A DNA stretch of 64,000 nucleotides from Candidatus Flavonifractor merdavium (GTDB taxonomy: Bacteria; Bacillota; Clostridia; Oscillospirales; Oscillospiraceae), in assembly GCA_019119335.1 (NCBI GenBank), contig DWXF01000025.1:1-64000 (forward strand), read 5' to 3'. Made by a program: the position numbers and the translations under genes. The notes beneath the pieces are model-generated. The model saw only the letters and a program-made list of their open reading frames with translations, was not told where the DNA came from and ran no database searches. Below, piece by piece: positions 59,278 to 64,000 of the stretch (positions are counted from its first letter, which is position 1; every line of letters starts with the position of its first letter).

Positions 59278-61024
59278 ACATCTTTTCAGGGGCGGTGACG
59301 CCGATGAGCCCCAGGCAGTTGGCGATGACCGCCCGGACGGTGTCCGCCAGCTTCAGGCGGGCGGAGAGCACGTGGGCCTCCTCCCCCTTGATCCGGCAGG
59401 CGTTATAGAACCGGTGGAAATCGCCGGCCAGGGTGATGAGGTAGCGGTTCACGTGGGAGGGGTCGTAGTCCCGGGCGGAGAGCCGGATGGTCTCGGGCAG
59501 CTGGGACAGGGTCTTGATGAGGGCCTTCTCCTCCGCCGTCTCAAACAGGGCGGCGTCCACGGCGGCGGCGTCGGGCACCAGGGCACCCTCCTCCGCCAGA
59601 CGGCTCACCAGGGAGCAGATGCGGGCATGGGCATACTGGACGTAGTACACCGGGTTGTCCGAGTCCTGCCGTACCGCCAGGTCCAGGTCAAAGTCCAGGG
59701 CGGAGGTGGAGGACCGGGAGTTGAAGAAGAACCGGGCGGCGTCCACGCTCACCTCGTCCAGCAGGTCCCGCAGGGCGATGGCCTTGCCGGAGCGCTTGGA
59801 CATACGGACGGGCTGGCCGTCCTGGAGCAGGTTCACCAGCTGCATCAGCACCACCACCAGCCGGTGGGAGCCGTCCAGGCCCAGGCCGTCCAGGGCGGCC
59901 TGGAGCCGGGCCACGTGGCCGTGGTGGTCGGCGCCCCAGATGTTGATGGCCTTGGAGAAGTCCCGCTTCTCCAGCTTGTTGCGGTGGTAGGCGATATCAG
60001 CGGCGAAGTAGGTATAGAACCCGTTGGCCCGGCGGAGCACGTCGTCCTTCAGGTCCAGCTTGTCCACCTGCTCCTGGCTCTTGCCCTCGGCCAGGAACTT
60101 CTGCTTGAGCAGGGCGGTGGTGTTGAGCCACAGGGCCCCGTCCTTCTCGTAGGTCCAGCCCTTGTCGGCCAGCATGCCCACCGTCTCGGCCACGTAGCCG
60201 CTGTCGTGGAGGGTGGACTCCAGGAACCACTCGTCGTACTGGATCTTGTACCGGAGCAGGTCGGCCTTCATCTTGGGGATGTTCACAGACAGGCCGTACT
60301 GGGCCATGGCCGCCTGCCGCTCCTCCTCCGGCTTGTCCTTCCAGTCGGGGCCGTGCTGGTCGTAGAAGGCCTGGGCCAGCTCCTTGATGTCGTCCCCGTG
60401 GTAGCCGTCCTCGGGGAAGGGATAGTTCTCCTCACCCAACACAATCTGGAGATACCGGGCGTCGATGGATACGGCGAACTTGTGGATCTGGTTGCCCGCG
60501 TCGTTGACGTAGAACTCCCGCCACACGTCATAGCCCGCCCGCTCCATCACGGCGGCCAGGGCGTCGCCAAGCACGCCGCCCCGGGCGTTGCCGATGTGCA
60601 TGGGACCGGTGGGGTTGGCGGAAACGAACTCCACCATCACCTTCTCCCCCTTGCCCTCGTCCACCTTGCCGTAGGTGTTCCCCTCGGCCTGAATGTCGGT
60701 GAGCACCTGGCCGTACCACTTGCTGCCCAGGGTGAAGTTCAGGAAGCCGGGGCCGGCGATCTCCACCTTGTCAAAGAAAGTGCCCGCCAGGTCCAGGTGG
60801 TCCACGATGGTCTGGGCGATCTGCCGGGGGGCCTTGTGGAGGGCCTTGGCCCCCGCCATGGCAAAGGAGGAGGCGTAGTCCCCGTGGGTGGGGTCCTTGG
60901 GAATCTCGATGGTGGCCTTTACCTCCGCGCCGGCGGGCAGCAGCCCCTCCGCCGCGGCCTTCTCATAGGCCGCCTGGGTCAGCTGGGCGACCTGTTCCCG
61001 GGCCGCCTGGATCATGTTGGACAT
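59276..61024 (-). CDS. argS: Arginyl-tRNA synthetase
   Basis: 582 residues from ATG 61024 (AAAAGG eight bases before; a GTG at 61033 is too close). Class I synthetase: HIGH-like motif ANPTGPMHIGNARGG, KMSKS-like GQPVRMSKRSGKAIAL, and the DALR anticodon-binding C-terminus (ARICSLVSRLAEEG onward). Third in the murI-ywiB-argS cluster; the ywiB-argS order is also found in Bacillus. Confidence 0.97.
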   Translation of the reverse strand: MSNMIQAAREQVAQLTQAAYEKAAAEGLLPAGAEVKATIEIPKDPTHGDYASSFAMAGAKALHKAPRQIAQTIVDHLDLAGTFFDKVEIAGPGFLNFTLGSKWYGQVLTDIQAEGNTYGKVDEGKGEKVMVEFVSANPTGPMHIGNARGGVLGDALAAVMERAGYDVWREFYVNDAGNQIHKFAVSIDARYLQIVLGEENYPFPEDGYHGDDIKELAQAFYDQHGPDWKDKPEEERQAAMAQYGLSVNIPKMKADLLRYKIQYDEWFLESTLHDSGYVAETVGMLADKGWTYEKDGALWLNTTALLKQKFLAEGKSQEQVDKLDLKDDVLRRANGFYTYFAADIAYHRNKLEKRDFSKAINIWGADHHGHVARLQAALDGLGLDGSHRLVVVLMQLVNLLQDGQPVRMSKRSGKAIALRDLLDEVSVDAARFFFNSRSSTSALDFDLDLAVRQDSDNPVYYVQYAHARICSLVSRLAEEGALVPDAAAVDAALFETAEEKALIKTLSQLPETIRLSARDYDPSHVNRYLITLAGDFHRFYNACRIKGEEAHVLSARLKLADTVRAVIANCLGLIGVTAPEKM

Positions 61025-61066
61025 CTCTATCACCTTTTCTTCAAATTCTTCTCGTTCACCGGGCCG

Positions 61067-61510
61067 TCACTGCTTGATGTGCAGACCCTTTTGCCGCACC
61101 TGGATGCGGAACAGGTTCTCCCCCGCCACCGCATGGTCAATTTCGATGGCATAGTCAATTTCGATGCTGCCGCCGGCGGCGTCCAGCTCCGCCTTCATCT
61201 TCCTGGTGCTGATGCCCACCGCCAGGGCGCCGTAGGGGGTGTTGTACATGGACAGGTGCCGCCGCCCCTCCTCAAACACCATCTGGGAGTTGACCTCCCC
61301 CATCCGCAGCAGGGTCACCCGGTCCCGCTCGATCTGGAAGGTGGTCAGCGTACCCTCCAGGCCGGTGAGCTCGCTCTCCTGATAGCTGAGGGTGTAGCCC
61401 TCCGCCCCGTCGGGCTGGAGACAGCCCTCGGTGACCAGCTCTATGGTCTCCTCCCCGGCCTGCTCATAGCTCTGCCTGCCCTGGATGGAGATAATCACAT
61501 TGTTTTCCAT
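61067..61510 (-). CDS. ywiB: YwiB-like DUF1934 beta-barrel protein
   Basis: 147 residues from ATG 61510. Features are VIISIQGRQSYEQ at the start, LSYQESELTGLEGTLTTFQI in the middle and a strand-rich C-terminus, typical for DUF1934 (calycin-like). Function unknown. It lies 42 bases upstream of argS as in many Firmicutes, which supports the family assignment. Confidence 0.88.
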   Translation of the reverse strand: MENNVIISIQGRQSYEQAGEETIELVTEGCLQPDGAEGYTLSYQESELTGLEGTLTTFQIERDRVTLLRMGEVNSQMVFEEGRRHLSMYNTPYGALAVGISTRKMKAELDAAGGSIEIDYAIEIDHAVAGENLFRIQVRQKGLHIKQ

Positions 61511-61592
61511 ACCCTTTTGTACCTCGTGCCTATGTGGCTGCAAATTGCAAAATATTATACCGAATTTGGGTCAAAATGTAAAGGGCCGCCCC

Positions 61593-62411
61593 TTAATATT
61601 GGCTGATATCCACCTGCCCCACCGCCTCGGTCACGTCCCAGCCCAGGAAAATGGAGGCCAGGTGGGAGAAGTCCTCCTGCCGGTCGCTGACAAAGTAGCG
61701 GTAGGTACCCCGGCTCCGGGCGGACAGGGCGTCCGCCCCCTCCAGGGCACAGGCCACCGCCCGGGCCCCCTCCGCTCCGGCGTTGATCAGGGCCACCTCC
61801 GGGCCCATATAGGCGGAAATGACCTCCTCCAGCAGGGGGTAGTGGGTGCAGCCCAGCACCAGGGTATCCACCCCGGCCGCCTGCAGGGGGGCCAGGTATT
61901 CCGCCGCCACCGTCTCGATGACCACATCCCCCCGCCGGAACCGGCCGTTCTCCACCAGGGGCACAAACAGGGGGCAGGGCTGGGAGAGCACCTGAGCCGT
62001 CGGATTTTCTGCCTGGATGAGCCGCTCATAGGCCCCGCTGCGGATAGAGGCCTGGGTGCCGATGAGGCCGATTCTGCCGTTCTGGGTGGCCCGGGCCGCG
62101 GCAGCGGCCGCCGGAGCCACCACCCCCAGCACCGGGATGGGGTTCTCCGCCGCCAGCACCTCCAGAGCGGTGGTGGACACGGTGCCGCAGGCGATCACGA
62201 TGGCCTTCAGGTCAAAGGTACGCAGAAAGGCCACATCCTGCCGGGCGTATTTCACGATGGTCTCCGCCGAGCGGCCGCCGTAGGGCACCCGGCCGGTATC
62301 TCCGAAATATACGATATCCTCCCCCGGGAGCAGACGGCGCAGCTCCCGCACCGTGGTCAGCCCCCCCAGGCCGGAATCAAACACGCCGATGGGTCTCTCG
62401 TCCAAGACCAT
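61593..62411 (-). CDS. murI: Glutamate racemase
   Basis: 272 residues. Makes D-glutamate for peptidoglycan. Motifs IGVFDSGLGGLTTVRELRRL, VYFGDTGRVPYGGRS and LGCTHYPLLEE (second catalytic cysteine) are present. The first cysteine motif reads IACGTVS where most racemases have ACNTAS, so the usual Asn is Gly. The start may be ATG 62411 or TTG 62405; AGGAGG touches the ATG, and the TTG has better spacing. A sigma-A promoter lies upstream. Confidence 0.95.
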   Translation of the reverse strand: MVLDERPIGVFDSGLGGLTTVRELRRLLPGEDIVYFGDTGRVPYGGRSAETIVKYARQDVAFLRTFDLKAIVIACGTVSTTALEVLAAENPIPVLGVVAPAAAAAARATQNGRIGLIGTQASIRSGAYERLIQAENPTAQVLSQPCPLFVPLVENGRFRRGDVVIETVAAEYLAPLQAAGVDTLVLGCTHYPLLEEVISAYMGPEVALINAGAEGARAVACALEGADALSARSRGTYRYFVSDRQEDFSHLASIFLGWDVTEAVGQVDISQY

Positions 62412-62443
62412 CCCTCCTACCAGCTTTTATCCTGCGTCTATTC

Positions 62444-62472
62444 ATCATATGCGAAATCCCGCCATAAAGCAA
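62444..62472 (-). promoter_or_regulatory. Sigma-A promoter of murI-ywiB-argS
   Basis: On the minus strand TTGCTT (62472-62467), 17 bases, TATGAT (62449-62444), 33 bases before murI. Confidence 0.75.
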
Positions 62473-62536
62473 GGCTATTTCCGCTGAAAATGGGAGAAAA
62501 AATAACGTGGAAACCGGTCTTTTTTCTCCGGCCGGT

Positions 62537-62564
62537 TTGACATTTGGCTTCGGCTGATTATAAT
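62537..62564 (+). promoter_or_regulatory. Consensus sigma-A promoter of the 139-aa gene
   Basis: TTGACA (62537-62542), 16-base spacer, TATAAT (62559-62564): both hexamers match the consensus exactly. Confidence 0.9.
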
Positions 62565-62614
62565 AGAGCTATAAGGGCGCCCGCGCCCCCAGTCACGACA
62601 GCGAGGAGGGTCTC

Positions 62615-63034
62615 ATGATGAAGCTGGAGCTGACAACCAAGCAATTCCGCCGCCTGCTGGATATGGCGTATATCGGAAACTGGATTCTGAATTCCACCCG
62701 GGGAGACGACCGGTTCCGGGACTATGACGAGGTGGAGAGCCTTCTGTTTGCCAAAGCCCGGGAGGAGGGTATGCCCACCCTGGCCGAGGACTGGCAGGGA
62801 GAGGTGGTGCCCTCCCGGGCCTTTGCCGAGGGCGGCATCCACGAGGCCATTATGGAATATGAAAATAACGTGTTCTTCGACATTCTGGCGGAGGACCTGG
62901 CCCGCCGGGATATGGACGACGCCCCCATCGACGAGAGCAATTACGACGAGCTCACCAGCCGTATCGACGCCTATATCGCGGAATTTGAGCAGCACGGCAC
63001 GGACAATATTCTGGTGGACAGCGATCAGCTGTGA
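62615..63034 (+). CDS. Small acidic protein of unknown function
   Basis: 139 residues, ATG 62615 after GAGGAGG. Rich in Asp and Glu, no signal peptide or membrane segment. Recognisable stretches are TKQFRRLLDMAYIGNWILNS and FFDILAEDLARRDMDD; I know similar small proteins in Clostridia only as hypothetical. A perfect consensus promoter and a strong terminator frame it as a single-gene, probably well expressed, transcript. Confidence 0.85.
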   Translation: MMKLELTTKQFRRLLDMAYIGNWILNSTRGDDRFRDYDEVESLLFAKAREEGMPTLAEDWQGEVVPSRAFAEGGIHEAIMEYENNVFFDILAEDLARRDMDDAPIDESNYDELTSRIDAYIAEFEQHGTDNILVDSDQL

Positions 63035-63049
63035 TCACCCGGCAAATGG

Positions 63050-63077
63050 GCCCCCGGTCATCGACCGGGGGCTTTTT
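63050..63077 (+). terminator. Terminator of the 139-aa gene
   Basis: GCCCCCGGTC (63050-63059) and GACCGGGGGC (63063-63072) flank ATC, followed by five T. Confidence 0.93.
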
Positions 63078-63117
63078 GCGTACCTCAATTTTTTGTATTC
63101 TTTACACAAAAATCACT

Positions 63118-63146
63118 TTCACAAGATTTACTTTTTGTGCTATCAT
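63118..63146 (+). promoter_or_regulatory. Sigma-A promoter of the GGDEF gene
   Basis: TTCACA (63118-63123), 17-base spacer, TATCAT (63141-63146). Confidence 0.65.
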
Positions 63147-63189
63147 TAGCACAGCAGGAAAATTTTGACCTTGGAAGGGAGGCGGTATT

Positions 63190-64000
63190 GTGACCATCAC
63201 CCAGGCAGAGGAAACGCTCAGGAGGCAGCTGGTCACGGAACTGACCAGCTTCATGCTCCATAAGCACTATTGTGAAAATGACGCGGAAGCCATTATCGCC
63301 CAGATGGACGACGACATTATCTGGATGGGGGCGGCGGAGCACGAATACGCCCGGGGCAAAGAGACGGTGGCCCACATTTTCCGGCAGTTTGCCGGACAGG
63401 TGCCCAAATGCAATATCTCAGACGAGGAATACCAGGCCCTCCAGCTCGGGCCGGAGACCTATCTGTGCAGCGGCCGGTTGTGGATCGCCACCGATCCCTC
63501 CACCCAAATCAGCCTGCGGGTCCACCAGCGCATTACCACCGCCTTCCGCTTTGTGGACGGTCTCCCCCGCTGCTGCCATATCCACATTTCCAACCCCTAT
63601 GGAGAGATGACGGAGGAGGATGTGGGCTTTCCCACAAATATGGCCAGGCAGTCTTTGCTGTACCTGCAGGAGCAGATCGACCTGCAGAAGGCCCAGGCGG
63701 CGGCCCAGACGGCCGCCCTCCGGCGGCTGAGCTTTGAGGACGCCTTGACCGGGCTGTATAACCGGAACAAATTCACCCAGGTGATGAACGCCGGCAAGGA
63801 GGGGGCGCCCCTCCGGCTGGGCGTGGCCTATTTTGATCTGAACGGCCTGAAGGAGGTCAACGACGGGATGGGACACAGCGCCGGCGACGCCCTGATCCGG
63901 GACACGGCGGACCAGATCCGGGCCAGCTTTGACGGGATGGCCTATCGCATCGGCGGGGACGAATTCGTGGTGATCGACGACAGCCGCGGCGAGGAAGCCT
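63190..64000 (+). CDS. NTF2/SnoaL-like sensor plus GGDEF diguanylate cyclase, C-terminus cut by window
   Basis: GTG start at 63190, seven bases after GGGAGG; 270 codons are visible and the frame is open at the window end. Residues about 10-140 look like an NTF2/SnoaL-like cone domain (IIAQMDDDIIWMGAAEHEY, then ISLRVHQRITTAFRFVDG). A coiled-coil linker (about 155-185; LQEQIDLQKAQAAAQ) leads to a GGDEF domain: FEDALTGLYNRNKF, YFDLNGLKEVNDGMGH and the active-site YRIGGDEFVVI. The product is probably a cytoplasmic c-di-GMP synthase switched by a ligand of the N-domain. No membrane segment is seen. Confidence 0.88.
   Translation, partial: MTITQAEETLRRQLVTELTSFMLHKHYCENDAEAIIAQMDDDIIWMGAAEHEYARGKETVAHIFRQFAGQVPKCNISDEEYQALQLGPETYLCSGRLWIATDPSTQISLRVHQRITTAFRFVDGLPRCCHIHISNPYGEMTEEDVGFPTNMARQSLLYLQEQIDLQKAQAAAQTAALRRLSFEDALTGLYNRNKFTQVMNAGKEGAPLRLGVAYFDLNGLKEVNDGMGHSAGDALIRDTADQIRASFDGMAYRIGGDEFVVIDDSRGEEA

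Noticed and set aside
1-64000. Search by eye for CRISPR arrays, tRNA/rRNA genes, insertion sequences and riboswitches
   Set aside because: No regular direct-repeat/spacer array, cloverleaf, rRNA block, transposase or known aptamer core was recognised; short or degenerate RNAs cannot be excluded without covariance models.

Overview
The window looks like a piece of the chromosome of a GC-rich gut Clostridia member (Oscillospiraceae-like, of the Flavonifractor/Lawsonibacter type). This is inferred from the high-GC housekeeping genes with Gram-positive expression signals (strong AGGAGG ribosome sites, sigma-A promoters, CIRCE), S-layer-homology (SLH) proteins, a bile salt hydrolase family enzyme and a Tn1549-like conjugative element. 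No rRNA, tRNA or CRISPR array was seen.

Region 1 (1 to about 27,080) is visibly lower in GC. It is the right-hand part of an integrative conjugative element (ICE), and every gene is on the minus strand. Reading right to left it holds: parA-parB; an unknown membrane-associated gene; a HigB/Gp49-like gene; a 30-residue membrane ORF; a type I membrane protein; a sortase; a small protein; an SLH protein; a giant Cna-B adhesin; the type IV secretion genes (VirB2-like, TrbL/VirB6-like, a C39-like peptidase, an XRE regulator, PrgI, VirB4); two accessory genes flanking a TGTAAC repeat cluster; the VirD4 coupling protein; a RepA_N replication initiator; and accessory genes including an S1-domain protein. 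Relaxase and integrase are not in the window and should lie to the left. The sortase/adhesin/SLH block sits between the partition and conjugation genes and looks like a cell-surface contact module carried by the ICE. This is the best candidate for an undescribed system. A 12-codon remnant of a SpoVT/AbrB-type gene lies near the junction, just beyond the terminator of chromosomal pyk.

Region 2 (27,175-37,907): pyk; a five-gene minus-strand operon (ClC channel, VOC protein, MBOAT O-acyltransferase, AlgJ/DHHW protein, MFS transporter) that probably O-acylates a surface polymer; a CBS/CorC protein; and an ECF sigma factor with its membrane-anchored putative anti-sigma partner.

Region 3 (37,908-51,876): an SLH-anchored protein with three esterase-like modules; a six-gene minus-strand operon ymdB-yhaO-yhaN-lepB-lepB-miaA with close or overlapping junctions; and three consecutive secreted lipoproteins (beta-lactamase-like, CapA-like, unknown).

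Region 4 (51,900-64,000): htpG under a perfect CIRCE operator, a frameshifted XRE/membrane gene, aldehyde dehydrogenase, a second ECF/anti-sigma pair paralogous to the first, a choloylglycine hydrolase, the murI-ywiB-argS cluster, a small unknown protein with a consensus promoter, and the start of an NTF2-like/GGDEF protein cut by the window end.
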